Shown here: piece after piece, positions 9,048-18,321 of the stretch
Position numbering within the stretch: the stretch's first letter is position 1
How the letters are laid out: each line of letters begins with the position of its first letter
NCBI GenBank assembly: GCA_016936535.1
Contig: JAFGXP010000018.1
Span: 1 to 64,000 of the forward strand
Direction: 5' to 3'
Length of the DNA stretch: 64,000 bases
DNA from: Thiotrichales bacterium
Lineage (GTDB): Bacteria > Pseudomonadota > Gammaproteobacteria > Thiomicrospirales > Thiomicrospiraceae
Program-made: the position numbers and the translations under genes
The notes under the pieces: model-generated
Told to the model about the DNA's origin: nothing
The model's database searches: none
Seen by the model: the letters and a program-made list of their open reading frames with translations, nothing else

Positions 9048-10417
9048 TATTGGGTTTCCTGTAGGTTTTGCGACGGCAGTTTGGGGATGGGCGAGCCGTG
9101 GGGGTCTTGTGGATGGAGTTGTTCCATCAATTCGGCAACAATTTGTTGCTCTTGTTCTTGGTTCAAAATGTGTTCAATCCGCTCGGCTTGTTGGTGAACT
9201 TGTTCGGAATTTAAATCGGCATGTTGACTCAAATAGCTTTCCCACAAGCGGTGGCGTCGGGTGAGTTTGATCGCTTTTAGTAGCCCTTCTTCGCTCAAAC
9301 CGTAAGCCAATTGGTGTTTGACTAGGTAATGCCGTTTGACTAGCTTTTGGAGCGTCTTTTGTAATGGATTAAGGGGGAGGGCGCGCAGAGCGGTAATTTC
9401 GGCCAGGGTAAAGTGATTGCGTTTGAAATGTTCACGCTCCAACAGCTTGTAAAGCGTGCGTAAGATGTTTTCTTCAAGAACTCGTGTTTTGAGTTGACGA
9501 TAGTCCCAATAGCGTTTGAGAAGCCCCTGTTTAGGCGCAAATAAAAAGCTTATAAAAAACAGCAACGACAGACTGACCACAATCCATGGTCCCGTTGGCA
9601 TGGCAGGCGCAATATACGAAATTTGTGCGCCCAGTAAGGCACTAAGGGCGCCAAACAAGGCGGCCAAAATCAAAAGAGAGCTGAGTTGGTGGCTCCAAAA
9701 ACGTGCCGCCGCAACCGGTGTCAGCAGAATCGCGGCCATCAGCACCACCCCAACCAATTGCAGGCCGACTACCACCGATAGCACAATCATCAGTGCCAAT
9801 AAGAGTTCGTAAAATTTGACGGGAATGCCTAATGTTTTTGCATAGGTGCGGTTAAAGGCAATCAGACGAAATTTTTCAAAAAACAACACAACAATCAATA
9901 ACACCGCTGAGGTGACATAAATCAACAGTTGAATGTCTTCGGCGGTAATGGCAGCCGCTTGACCAAACAGCAGCTTGTCCAATCCGCTTTTGTTGGGCAG
10001 TTCGGAGGTTTGAATGTATGAAAGTAGCATTAAACCGAGTGCAAAGAAAAACGATAAAGTGATGGCTAAGGCGGCATCCGGCTTGATTTTGGTGTTTTTA
10101 GGCAGCCAATCAATTAACCAGAAACCAAGTAAGCTAGAGGCAAGGGCGCCAATAAACAGCATTTCAGCATCGCGACTGCCGCTGAGTAAAAACGCCATCA
10201 TTACGCCGGGTAGGGCTGCGTGTGCTAAGGCATCACCCAGTAATGAGCGTTTTCGTAAAAAAGCAAAAGCACCAATTACCGATGCACTCATTCCCAACAA
10301 TAAGCTGCCCAGCAGCACCCACGTGGCGTTGATGTCATCAAAAGACCAGAAAATGGCTAGGTTTTGCCAAGCTTGCTGCAAAAAAGCCGCTTCTGGGTAG
10401 GGGGTAAAGTCGTTCAT
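9047..10417 (-). CDS. Metal ABC transporter permease fused to C-terminal DtxR-like regulatory domain (YtgCR-like)
   Basis: N-terminal ABC-3 permease (FLRKRSLLGDALAHAALPGVMMAFLL) followed by FTLAEITALRALPLNPLQKTLQKLVKRHYLVKHQLAYGLSEEGLLKAIKLTRRHRLWESYL...HPQDPHGSPIPKL. Confidence 0.88.
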   Translation of the reverse strand: MNDFTPYPEAAFLQQAWQNLAIFWSFDDINATWVLLGSLLLGMSASVIGAFAFLRKRSLLGDALAHAALPGVMMAFLLSGSRDAEMLFIGALASSLLGFWLIDWLPKNTKIKPDAALAITLSFFFALGLMLLSYIQTSELPNKSGLDKLLFGQAAAITAEDIQLLIYVTSAVLLIVVLFFEKFRLIAFNRTYAKTLGIPVKFYELLLALMIVLSVVVGLQLVGVVLMAAILLTPVAAARFWSHQLSSLLILAALFGALSALLGAQISYIAPAMPTGPWIVVSLSLLFFISFLFAPKQGLLKRYWDYRQLKTRVLEENILRTLYKLLEREHFKRNHFTLAEITALRALPLNPLQKTLQKLVKRHYLVKHQLAYGLSEEGLLKAIKLTRRHRLWESYLSQHADLNSEQVHQQAERIEHILNQEQEQQIVAELMEQLHPQDPHGSPIPKLPSQNLQETQ

Positions 10418-10432
10418 AATCGCCCCTTTTAT

Positions 10433-11218
10433 TTAATCGTCTTGATGTGCATTGTCTAAACGGCTGCGATACATCTGCTCGGTTAAATCGTTGAGCAATG
10501 AAAGACGTCCACCATAGGTTTTGTTGAGGTTTTCTTGGGTTAGCACCTCGGTGCTGGGGCCGGCGGCAATCAGTCGTGAATTAATCAGTAGAACGTAATC
10601 AAAGTATTCGCGCACGGTATTGAGATCATGATGGACGCAAACGACCGTATTGCCCTTGGCTTTAAGCTGCTTAAACAGCTCGATAATCGCCTTTTCGGTA
10701 GCAACATCGACGCCGGCAAAGGGTTCATCCATCAGGTAGAGACTGGCTTGTTGCGCGAGGGCGCGCGCCAAAAAAACCCGTTGCTGCTGCCCGCCGGAGA
10801 GTTGGGCGATTTGCCGTTCGCGAAATTCCCACATCCCCAAATCCTGCAAGGCCGCCCTTGCCAATTCTCGATCCGCTTGGCGAGGTCGCTGCCAGAATTT
10901 GAGTTGGCCATGTCGTCCCATTAACACCACGTCCATCACATCAATCGGAAAATCCCAATCAATTTCTTCGCGCTGCGGAACATAAGCGGTGGTTAAGCGT
11001 TTTTCGCTCAGCGGCTTGCCAAAAAATTCGACCTGGCCCTGAATAATTGGCGTTAAGCCCATAATGCCTTTTAAAAGCGAGGACTTACCTGCCCCATTCG
11101 GCCCAATAATAGCAACCGTTTGGCCTGCGGGAATCGCAAAACTCACGTCAGTTAAAATCGGTTTATGGTGATAACGAATCGACAGCTGGTCAACTTTTAA
11201 CGGCACGGTATTATTCAT
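10433..11218 (-). CDS. Metal ABC transporter ATP-binding protein
   Basis: Walker [13 protein letters not shown], signature [15 protein letters not shown], Walker [16 protein letters not shown] at 11218 (MNNTVPLKV) preferred over track start 11296. Confidence 0.93.
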   Translation of the reverse strand: MNNTVPLKVDQLSIRYHHKPILTDVSFAIPAGQTVAIIGPNGAGKSSLLKGIMGLTPIIQGQVEFFGKPLSEKRLTTAYVPQREEIDWDFPIDVMDVVLMGRHGQLKFWQRPRQADRELARAALQDLGMWEFRERQIAQLSGGQQQRVFLARALAQQASLYLMDEPFAGVDVATEKAIIELFKQLKAKGNTVVCVHHDLNTVREYFDYVLLINSRLIAAGPSTEVLTQENLNKTYGGRLSLLNDLTEQMYRSRLDNAHQDD

Positions 11219-12143
11219 TTTGATTTCCTTTGCCCAGCAAACCTGCGCGAATCGTATTGACATTATGCCGAACCATGCCCAAATAGTCCGCGGCACTGGA
11301 GTCTTTAGGCCCTAATGCATCGGAGTAGAGCTCTCCACCAATCTGCAGAGAACGGCCTTCGGCTTGCACGCCTTTGACTAAAGATTCGATGAATTTTGGC
11401 GAGACGCTGGATTCGACAAACACCGCTTCAATGCCGCGCTTAACGATCAAATCTTTTAGCTGCTTGATGTCTTGTAAACCGAATTCGCCGGCGGTGCTGA
11501 TTCCTTGCAGGCCGGTAACTTCCAAGCCGTAAGTTCGGCCAAAATAGCCAAAAGCGTCGTGGGCAGTAATCAGCAGGCGTTTTGGTAAAGGTACTTTCGC
11601 CATTTCGGTTTGCACCCAGGTGTGCAATTCGGCGAGTTTGGTTTGATAAAGCTCAAGATTTCGCTGATACACCGCCGCATTTTTGGGGTCTTTTTCGATG
11701 AGTGTTTTCGCCACTTTCTGCGCCACAAGTTGCCAAAGGGTGACATCAAACCAAACGTGAGGGTCGTGTAATTGGTCATAGCGGATAAGATTGTTTTCAG
11801 GAATTGATTCGGTCACGGCCACCACGGTCTGGGTGCGCGCCATTTTGTCAAAAATGGATTGCATTTTGCCTTCGAGGTGCAGACCGTTATAAAAAATAAT
11901 ATCCGCCCTTGCGAGTTTTCGGATATCACCCTGGGTTGCCTTATAAAGATGCGGGTCAACGCCAACGCCCATCAGCGCCTGGACTTCCGCCTTATCTTGA
12001 GCGATGTTTTGCACCAGATCCGCAATCATCCCAGTGGTTGTCGTGATTTTTAATTGCGCCAACGCTTGACTGCTCTGGCCAAACAGAACACCTGTGAGCA
12101 ACAGGGGGCCAATGGTTTGTAATATTTTTTGAAATAGGGGCAT
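11211..12143 (-). CDS. Metal ABC transporter substrate-binding protein (TroA/MntA/ZnuA family)
   Basis: [42 protein letters not shown]; HxxxD metal-ligand context, signal peptide. Confidence 0.92.
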   Translation of the reverse strand: MPLFQKILQTIGPLLLTGVLFGQSSQALAQLKITTTTGMIADLVQNIAQDKAEVQALMGVGVDPHLYKATQGDIRKLARADIIFYNGLHLEGKMQSIFDKMARTQTVVAVTESIPENNLIRYDQLHDPHVWFDVTLWQLVAQKVAKTLIEKDPKNAAVYQRNLELYQTKLAELHTWVQTEMAKVPLPKRLLITAHDAFGYFGRTYGLEVTGLQGISTAGEFGLQDIKQLKDLIVKRGIEAVFVESSVSPKFIESLVKGVQAEGRSLQIGGELYSDALGPKDSSAADYLGMVRHNVNTIRAGLLGKGNQNE

Positions 12144-12181
12144 GGTTCTCTTTCCTGTGAAAAAGACGATTAGAAAAAAAT

Positions 12182-12195
12182 TTAGAGTAAGCTAA
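12182..12195. promoter_or_regulatory. Candidate DtxR-family operator site 1 (TTAGAGTAAGCTAA)
   Basis: TTAG-N6-CTAA palindrome, 10/14 match by eye to first 14 nt of the DtxR consensus TTAGGTTAGCCTAA; also nested in A7-T7 inverted repeat 12174-12206, upstream of substrate-binding protein gene. Confidence 0.45.
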
Positions 12196-12314
12196 TAATT
12201 TTTTTAAGTAGATAGAATGTAGCAGCCTGTAAAGTAGAATTCAATAAAATTTAAACGACCAAAAACAACTATTTACAGAGCCTTAAATCACTTGTAGTTA
12301 AGTTGAATAAAACG

Positions 12315-12328
12315 TTAGGTTGCCCTAA
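12315..12328. promoter_or_regulatory. Candidate DtxR-family operator site 2 (TTAGGTTGCCCTAA)
   Basis: TTAG-N6-CTAA palindrome, 12/14 match to TTAGGTTAGCCTAA, about 170 bp upstream of metal ABC operon. Confidence 0.5.
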
Positions 12329-12504
12329 TTCACTCGATGAATGAGAGAGTAAAGCGAGACGCTTAAGAAAAAAGTGAGGCTTTTATACTTTGCTCGGGCG
12401 ATGTAAGTTGGCTTTCAAAAGGGCTTTTACAGTGACTAGAAAGGATATTTAACGTTTTTTGGCCCCATGCAACGATATTAAATTTGCTGTCTGAAGAAGG
12501 CCTT

Positions 12505-12534
12505 TGCCATTTACAAACCCTTTTCTCTATAATT
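12505..12534 (+). promoter_or_regulatory. Sigma70-like promoter upstream of murI
   Basis: TTGCCA - 18 bp - TATAAT. Confidence 0.55.
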
Positions 12535-12575
12535 CCCGCCATTACTTTGTTGAAACATGGATTTTGAGGTAACAC

Positions 12576-13376
12576 TTGGGCGAAGACGTTTTGGATAGAC
12601 CAATTGGCATTTTTGATTCGGGAATTGGGGGTTTGCCGATTGCTGCGCAAGTTCATCAACTCTTGCCTAAAGAGAATCTTCTCTATCTTGCCGACACCGC
12701 CTACGCACCCTATGGCGAACGCAGTGAGGCAGAGATTCTGGCGCGTTCCATCGCAGTGGTAGAGTTTTTATTAGCTCAGCAGGTCAAAGCGATTGTGGTG
12801 GCTTGCAACACGGCAACGATGATTAGCATTAAAACATTGCGTGAGCGTTACCAACTTCCTTTTATTGGGGTTGAACCAGGCGTAAAACCCGCTGCAATTC
12901 ATACCAAAAGTGGAGTGATTGGGGTTTTAGCCACACCGAAAACGCTGAGTAGCCAAGCCTTTTTTCAACTGGCGAAGCGCGTAGCAGGCCATGTACAAGT
13001 TGAAATGCAACCCTGTCCAAAGTTAGTTCGCTTGGTGGAGTCCCTTCAGCTTGCCACGCCAGAAGTGTTTGCTGCAGTAGAAGAATATGTGCAACCCTTG
13101 CTCGAAAAGGGGGCGGACACGCTCATCTTGGGTTGCACGCATTTTGCGCATCTCGCACCGGTAATTCAACAAGTTGCCGGCAATCAAGTACAAGTTATTA
13201 GCACCGAGCTGGCGGTTGCGAAGGAAGTGCAACGGCGTTTGCAACCCCTCGAAACGCAGGGCAAGGAGCTTGGTCAGGTTCATTTTGTAAGCAATGGCGA
13301 TCCAGAACAATTTCGTGCCCAAGTGAATTGCCTTTGGCCTGAGCTTCCGGTTCGGATTTTTTCCTTATCGTTTTAA
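12576..13376 (+). CDS. murI: Glutamate racemase
   Basis: PIGIFDSGIGGLPIAAQVHQLLP...VVACNTATMISIKTLR...LILGCTHFAHL motifs; probable TTG start. Confidence 0.93.
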   Translation: MGEDVLDRPIGIFDSGIGGLPIAAQVHQLLPKENLLYLADTAYAPYGERSEAEILARSIAVVEFLLAQQVKAIVVACNTATMISIKTLRERYQLPFIGVEPGVKPAAIHTKSGVIGVLATPKTLSSQAFFQLAKRVAGHVQVEMQPCPKLVRLVESLQLATPEVFAAVEEYVQPLLEKGADTLILGCTHFAHLAPVIQQVAGNQVQVISTELAVAKEVQRRLQPLETQGKELGQVHFVSNGDPEQFRAQVNCLWPELPVRIFSLSF

Positions 13377-13465
13377 GGGTCAGCCGATGCAATCAACCGT
13401 GGGTGGATAGGCTCGCATTCAATGGTATTTGTCATTCAGATTTCATCTGCCTGCCGTATTCTTAG

Positions 13466-13494
13466 CAATCGATTTTTAGCGTGAAAAGCGATTG
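13466..13494 (+). promoter_or_regulatory. Inverted repeat/hairpin immediately upstream of Chr-family gene start
   Basis: CAATCGaTTTT-tagcgtg-AAAAgCGATTG, 11-bp arms with one mismatch, ending 5 nt before ATG at 13500. Confidence 0.5.
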
Positions 13495-13499
13495 TTGAG

Positions 13500-14669
13500 A
13501 TGCAGATTTGGGCGATTTTTTGGCGTTTTTTTGTACTCGGCTGGCTCAGTTTTGGCGGGCCAGCAGCGCATTTGGGTTATTTTCGGCACACCTTTGTCGA
13601 AAAACTCGGTTGGGTGGACGAGGCGCATTACAGCCGCCTGATTGCGTTGAGCCAGTTTTTGCCGGGGCCGGGGTCGAGCCAGGTGGGCTTTGCCATCGGC
13701 TTGGCGCGCGGCGGGCAGTGGGGCGCGTGGGCGGCGTTTGTGGGCTTTACCTTGCCATCGTTTGGGTTGCTGCTCGCCGCGGCGCTGATTCAGCCTCCGG
13801 CCGACCAGCCTTTTTTTAGCGCCGTCATTGCCGGTTTAAAATTGCTGGCGGTGGTCGTGGTGGCCGATGCAGTCTGGGGGATGGCTCAAAATTTTTGTAA
13901 AACGCGCCTCACCCAAGGCGTGATGCTACTCACCGCCGTGTTGTTGTGGCTCATGCCTTCGATGTGGCTGCAATTAGGGCTGTTATTGGCGGCGTTTGCA
14001 TTGGGTTGGCGCTTTGTGCAAGTGACGCCGCCGCCCACTCAGGCGGCAAGTACGGTGTTCACGTCTGCGGGTTGGGTCAAATGGGCGCTGCTAGGGGCGG
14101 CTTTGCTGGTGATGGTGCATCTGCTTTGGCAAGAGAGTCTGCCTAGCGCACTGGTGTTGTTTGCGCAGTTTTTGCAGGCGGGCGCGCTGGTGTTTGGCGG
14201 TGGCCATGTGGTGTTGCCGCTGTTGCAACCCTTGGTCGGCGCGCAGGTTGGTAGCGAGGTGTTTTTGAGCGGTTACGCCTTATCACAGGCGGTACCGGGG
14301 CCGATGTTTACCTTTGCCACCTATCTGGGGGCGCATCTTTTGCCCACCGCGCCCTTTACCGGCGCGCTTTTGGCGAGCCTGGGGATTTTTCTGCCCGGTC
14401 TGCTGTTGATGCTGTGGTTTTTAAGCTCCTCCTCCACGCTTATGCAAAACGCTAAGGTGCAGGGCGGTATGCGCCTGCTCAACGCGGCGGTGGTTGGATT
14501 GCTGTTGGCCACGTTGATTTCGCCGGTGGCCGGCAGCGCACTGCATTCGCTGTGGGATGGGATCTTAGTGCTGGTGGCTTTGGCGGTCTTGCGCCATTTT
14601 AAACTGCACATTCTCTGGCTGGTGCTGGCGTTTGGTCTGCTTTTGCCACTGATAAGATTGGGCTTTTAA
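13500..14669 (+). CDS. Chr (chromate ion transporter) family protein, bidomain
   Basis: FLVLGWLSFGGPAAHLGYFR-like and second-half GALVFGGGHVVLPLLQPLV repeats typical of Chr family. Confidence 0.9.
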   Translation: MQIWAIFWRFFVLGWLSFGGPAAHLGYFRHTFVEKLGWVDEAHYSRLIALSQFLPGPGSSQVGFAIGLARGGQWGAWAAFVGFTLPSFGLLLAAALIQPPADQPFFSAVIAGLKLLAVVVVADAVWGMAQNFCKTRLTQGVMLLTAVLLWLMPSMWLQLGLLLAAFALGWRFVQVTPPPTQAASTVFTSAGWVKWALLGAALLVMVHLLWQESLPSALVLFAQFLQAGALVFGGGHVVLPLLQPLVGAQVGSEVFLSGYALSQAVPGPMFTFATYLGAHLLPTAPFTGALLASLGIFLPGLLLMLWFLSSSSTLMQNAKVQGGMRLLNAAVVGLLLATLISPVAGSALHSLWDGILVLVALAVLRHFKLHILWLVLAFGLLLPLIRLGF

Positions 14670-14721
14670 GAAGGCTGAAACTTACGCCGCCTTTTTGGGG
14701 TGATAGGGTGTGCCACAGGCT

Positions 14722-14814
14722 GGTGGTTTTTTGGGTGGCGAGTTTTGACATGGCCGCCACATCGTCAAACAGGGTGGCAATGTCGTCTAAAATCACAAAC
14801 AGTCCGCTGGCCAC
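14722..14814 (-). pseudogene. Truncated N-terminal remnant of DUF808 (YedI-like) membrane protein
   Basis: Minus frame MASGLFVILDDIATLFDDVAAMSKLATQKTT matches DUF808 N-terminus style; GTG start with AAGGAAG upstream; downstream sequence loses family resemblance and stops. Confidence 0.6.
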
Positions 14815-14894
14815 AATGCTTCCTTTTCAAGCGATGACGAAAGACTTGAGTGTAAAGCCGATTCCAAAAAAATTCATGGGAGATTTGGGTTTAG

Positions 14895-14932
14895 TAGAAA
14901 ACTGCCACTCTAGCAGTGGATTGAGTGGCAGT
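14895..14932 (-). terminator. Probable metE terminator hairpin
   Basis: ACTGCCACT...AGTGGCAGT perfect 9-bp stem; followed on minus strand by TTTTC; alternative hairpin CCACTctagcAGTGG overlaps. Confidence 0.55.
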
Positions 14933-14939
14933 AGCGCAT

Positions 14940-17282
14940 TTAAGCGGATTTTTGCGATTTTTGATAGCGGCTTCTTAGCGCTTTTGCAGCTTCGACCATA
15001 TTGGCCAGTGCCGGTTCGGTTTCCGTCCAGCCGCGGGTTTTTAGGCCGCAGTCGGGGTTGACCCACAAGCGTTGGGCGGGAATCAGTTTGGCGGCTTTTT
15101 CAATCAAGCGCACCATCTGTTCTACCGTTGGAATATTGGGCGAATGTATGTCATAAACGCCGGGGCCGATTTCATTTGGATAGGCAAAATCGACAAACGC
15201 ATCCAACAGTTTCATGTTGGATTTGGAGGTTTCGATGGTAATCACATCAGCATCCATGGCCGCCACCGCTTCGATAATGTCGTTAAATTCCGAATAACAC
15301 ATATGCGTATGAATCTGGGTGTCATTTTGTACGCCAGAGGTGGTGACGCGGAAGCTATTAACCGCCCAACGCAAGTAATTCGCCCAGTCGGATTGCTTGA
15401 GCGGTAAACCTTCGCGCAGGGCCGCCTCGTCAATTTGAATCATCTGAATGCCGGCGGTTTCCAAATCCATCACTTCGTCACGCAGGGCGAGCGCAATCTG
15501 ATTGCAGGTGGTTTCGCGGCTCTGGTCATTGCGCACAAATGACCAGTTGAGCATGGTGACGGCACCCGTCAGCATTCCTTTCATAATCTTATCGGTCTGG
15601 CTTTGTGCGTAGCTTGACCAGCTGACCGTCATCGCTTTGGGGCGGGACACATCGCCAAAGATAATCGGCGGTTTCACACAACGCGAGCCGTAAGACTGTA
15701 CCCAGCCAAATTGGGTAAAAGCATAGCCGTCAAGCTGTTCGCCAAAGTATTCGACCATATCGTTGCGCTCGGGTTCGCCGTGCACCAAAACATCAATGCC
15801 AATGCGTTCTTGGCGTTCGCAAACATCGCGGATCTCGGCCTGCATCGCCGCAATATAGTCTGCTTCAGGAAGTTGACCGGCTTTAAATTGACGACGTGCC
15901 TGGCGAATCTGCGCCGTTTGCGGGAAAGAGCCAATGGTGGTGGTGGGAAACAGCGGCAGATTGAATTTGGCTTTTTGCACGGCCGCGCGCGCGGCATAGG
16001 GCGCAGGGCGGGTGAGCGCAATTTCGTTCAACTTGGCTAAACGCGCTTGCACCGCGGGGTTGTTGACCTGTTTTGAGGTTTTTTTGGCGGCCATCACTTT
16101 GGCATTTTCAGCCAAGGCGTGGCGGTTGGCCTGGCCATTCAGCGCATCGGCCAGCAATTTGACCTCCTCTAATTTCTGCTTGGCAAAGGCCAAATAGGTT
16201 TTGAGTTCGGGATTGAGTTGCGTTTCCACCTCCAGATTAACCGGCACGTGCAACAGCGAGCAGCTTGGCGCAATCCACAGTCGATTGTCAAACTTGGCTT
16301 TGGCGGTTTCTAAGATTTGCAAGACGGCATTCAAGTCGGTTTTCCAGATATTGCGGCCATCGACTAACCCCAGCGATAAGACCTTATCCGCAGGATACTG
16401 CTCAATTACCTCTTTTAATTGCGGTTCGCCACGCAGGCCATCGTAATGCAGGCCGTCCACCGGCAAATCACACGTTAATTGCAGATGCTCACCCAAGGTT
16501 TCAAAATAGGTCGCCAAGAGAAGTTTAACTGGCGTTTTGGCCAGCTCAATATAGGCCTGGTGGAATGCCGCTTGCCATTCGGCGCTGAGTTCCAAGCCCA
16601 AAATCGGCTCGTCCAGTTGCACCCAATTAATACCTTGTTCAGCCAGTTTTTGCAAAATCTGCTGATAGACCGCCAACAGTTCCGGTAAACGGCTTAATTT
16701 GGGAATAGCATGGCCAACGTTTTCTGCTAGGTAAAGATAGGTCACCGGCCCAATCAGCACCGGTTTAAAGTCAATATTTTGTGCATCGTCTTTGAGCGCC
16801 AGGGCTTCGGTCACTTCATCAAATAGACGTGTGTCGGTAATGGCAAACTCGGTATCGGCATACAGCTCCGGCACGATGTAGTGGTAGTTAGTATCAAACC
16901 ACTTTTTCATGGCTCCCGCATAATCGGCTTTGGAGCCGCGTGGCGCATGGCCGGCACAGCAAGCGTTGTCATCACTGGGCGCACGGCCGCGTGCCATGCG
17001 AAACGCCACATCTACTTCATAGGTTTCTTGACGGAAACGCGGTGGAATCACCCCCAGAAGCGTGCTCATGTTCAGCGTCTGGTCGTAATAGGCAAAGTCG
17101 TTGACGGGAATCCACTGAATGCCGGCAGCGATTTGGGTTTGAATGTTTTGATAACGGATTTCGCGCGCCTGGGCTTCCAGTTCAGCCAGCGATTTTTCGC
17201 CTTTCCAGTAGGCTTCCAAAGCAAATTTGAGTTGGCGAAAATCGCCAATACGGGGGTAACCGAGGTTGTGCGTTGTGGTCAT
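14940..17282 (-). CDS. metE: 5-methyltetrahydropteroyltriglutamate--homocysteine S-methyltransferase (cobalamin-independent methionine synthase)
   Basis: 780 aa; [60 protein letters not shown] motifs. Confidence 0.97.
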   Translation of the reverse strand: MTTTHNLGYPRIGDFRQLKFALEAYWKGEKSLAELEAQAREIRYQNIQTQIAAGIQWIPVNDFAYYDQTLNMSTLLGVIPPRFRQETYEVDVAFRMARGRAPSDDNACCAGHAPRGSKADYAGAMKKWFDTNYHYIVPELYADTEFAITDTRLFDEVTEALALKDDAQNIDFKPVLIGPVTYLYLAENVGHAIPKLSRLPELLAVYQQILQKLAEQGINWVQLDEPILGLELSAEWQAAFHQAYIELAKTPVKLLLATYFETLGEHLQLTCDLPVDGLHYDGLRGEPQLKEVIEQYPADKVLSLGLVDGRNIWKTDLNAVLQILETAKAKFDNRLWIAPSCSLLHVPVNLEVETQLNPELKTYLAFAKQKLEEVKLLADALNGQANRHALAENAKVMAAKKTSKQVNNPAVQARLAKLNEIALTRPAPYAARAAVQKAKFNLPLFPTTTIGSFPQTAQIRQARRQFKAGQLPEADYIAAMQAEIRDVCERQERIGIDVLVHGEPERNDMVEYFGEQLDGYAFTQFGWVQSYGSRCVKPPIIFGDVSRPKAMTVSWSSYAQSQTDKIMKGMLTGAVTMLNWSFVRNDQSRETTCNQIALALRDEVMDLETAGIQMIQIDEAALREGLPLKQSDWANYLRWAVNSFRVTTSGVQNDTQIHTHMCYSEFNDIIEAVAAMDADVITIETSKSNMKLLDAFVDFAYPNEIGPGVYDIHSPNIPTVEQMVRLIEKAAKLIPAQRLWVNPDCGLKTRGWTETEPALANMVEAAKALRSRYQKSQKSA

Positions 17283-17367
17283 GGTGCCGTCCTTTTTAAT
17301 AAGCCGCTTTAATCCGCAGCGTGAATGAAGTTTGGCTATGGTAGGATGGCATCAACTTGATAACAAA

Positions 17368-17401
17368 CGAATTAAATTCAGATTAACTTGAATAAAATTA
17401 A
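17368..17401. promoter_or_regulatory. Two candidate MetR boxes in metE-metR divergent region
   Basis: CGAATTAAATTCA (17368-17380) and TGAATAAAATTAA (17389-17401), each one mismatch from TGAAN5TTCA, spaced 21 bp apart. Confidence 0.5.
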
Positions 17402-17413
17402 TAGTGAGGCGCT

Positions 17414-18304
17414 GTGCTGGAAGTCAAACACTTAAAAACGCTGGAAGCCTTGGCCAAGCAGGGGAGTTTGGTGAAAGCCGCCGAGGCGTTGAATATGACG
17501 CAATCGGCCTTGTCGCACCAGATTAAGCTGCTCGAACAGCAGTTAGAGGTGGAATTGTTTAAACGTAAAACCATTCCATTGGAGTTTAGTGCGGCAGGCA
17601 AACTGCTGTTGCACAGTGCGCAGAGCATTTTGCCGCAGCTACAGCAGTTGGAACGCCAGCTGTTGGCGTTGCGCCAAGGTGAAACCGGCCGTTTGTGGAT
17701 TGGCGTGGATTGCCATACCTGTTTTGAATGGTTGTTGCCGTTGCTGCGTCCCTATCAGGAGCAGTGGCCGAGTGTCGATTTGGACATTGTGCCGAGTTTT
17801 AAGGCACAACCTTTGCAAAAACTGCAGCAGCAACAACTGGATTTAGTGGTCACTTCTGACCCAGAGGCGTTGGAGGGTGTGGAATTTACCGCGCTTTTTA
17901 GTTATGAGTTGGTAGCGGTATTGCCACCAACCAGTCCCTTGTTGAATCAGCCGTTTTTGCAACCAGCCGATTTTGCCGATCAGACCTTGCTGGTCTATCC
18001 GGTGCCACACAGCAAGTTGGATGTGTTTAAACGTTTTTTACAGCCAGCCGGCCAAACGCCGCAGGCAATCGGTTATTCGGAGCTGACGATTATGATGTTA
18101 CAGCGGGTTGAGGCCGGGCGAGGTGTGTGTGTCTTGCCCAAGTGGCTGCTGCAAAATCAGGTCGATTTTCAGCATCTTGCTTGGCGCTCGCTTGGTGAAG
18201 AAGGGCTCTGGTCAAAGCTCTACGCCGCCACTTTGCAAACGCATACCCAGCAGCCTTATCTACAGGATTTTATTCAGCGGGTGGCGAACGGAATGCGCTT
18301 GTAA
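17414..18304 (+). CDS. metR: LysR-family transcriptional regulator, MetR
   Basis: LEVKHLKTLEALAKQGSLVKAAEALNMTQSALSHQIKLLEQQL; divergent from metE. Confidence 0.9.
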   Translation: MLEVKHLKTLEALAKQGSLVKAAEALNMTQSALSHQIKLLEQQLEVELFKRKTIPLEFSAAGKLLLHSAQSILPQLQQLERQLLALRQGETGRLWIGVDCHTCFEWLLPLLRPYQEQWPSVDLDIVPSFKAQPLQKLQQQQLDLVVTSDPEALEGVEFTALFSYELVAVLPPTSPLLNQPFLQPADFADQTLLVYPVPHSKLDVFKRFLQPAGQTPQAIGYSELTIMMLQRVEAGRGVCVLPKWLLQNQVDFQHLAWRSLGEEGLWSKLYAATLQTHTQQPYLQDFIQRVANGMRL

Positions 18305-18321
18305 TCCTGCTTTAGGCCAAC

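Noticed and set aside
10014-10400. 128-aa plus ORF antisense to the permease fusion
   Set aside because: Shadow ORF; Lys/Ser/Ala-rich artefact of antisense membrane-protein codons.
12363-12659. 98-aa minus ORF upstream of murI
   Set aside because: Overlaps murI start and its promoter; sequence not protein-like.
16881-17312. 143-aa plus ORF antisense to metE
   Set aside because: Codon-shadow ORF over metE; no independent evidence.
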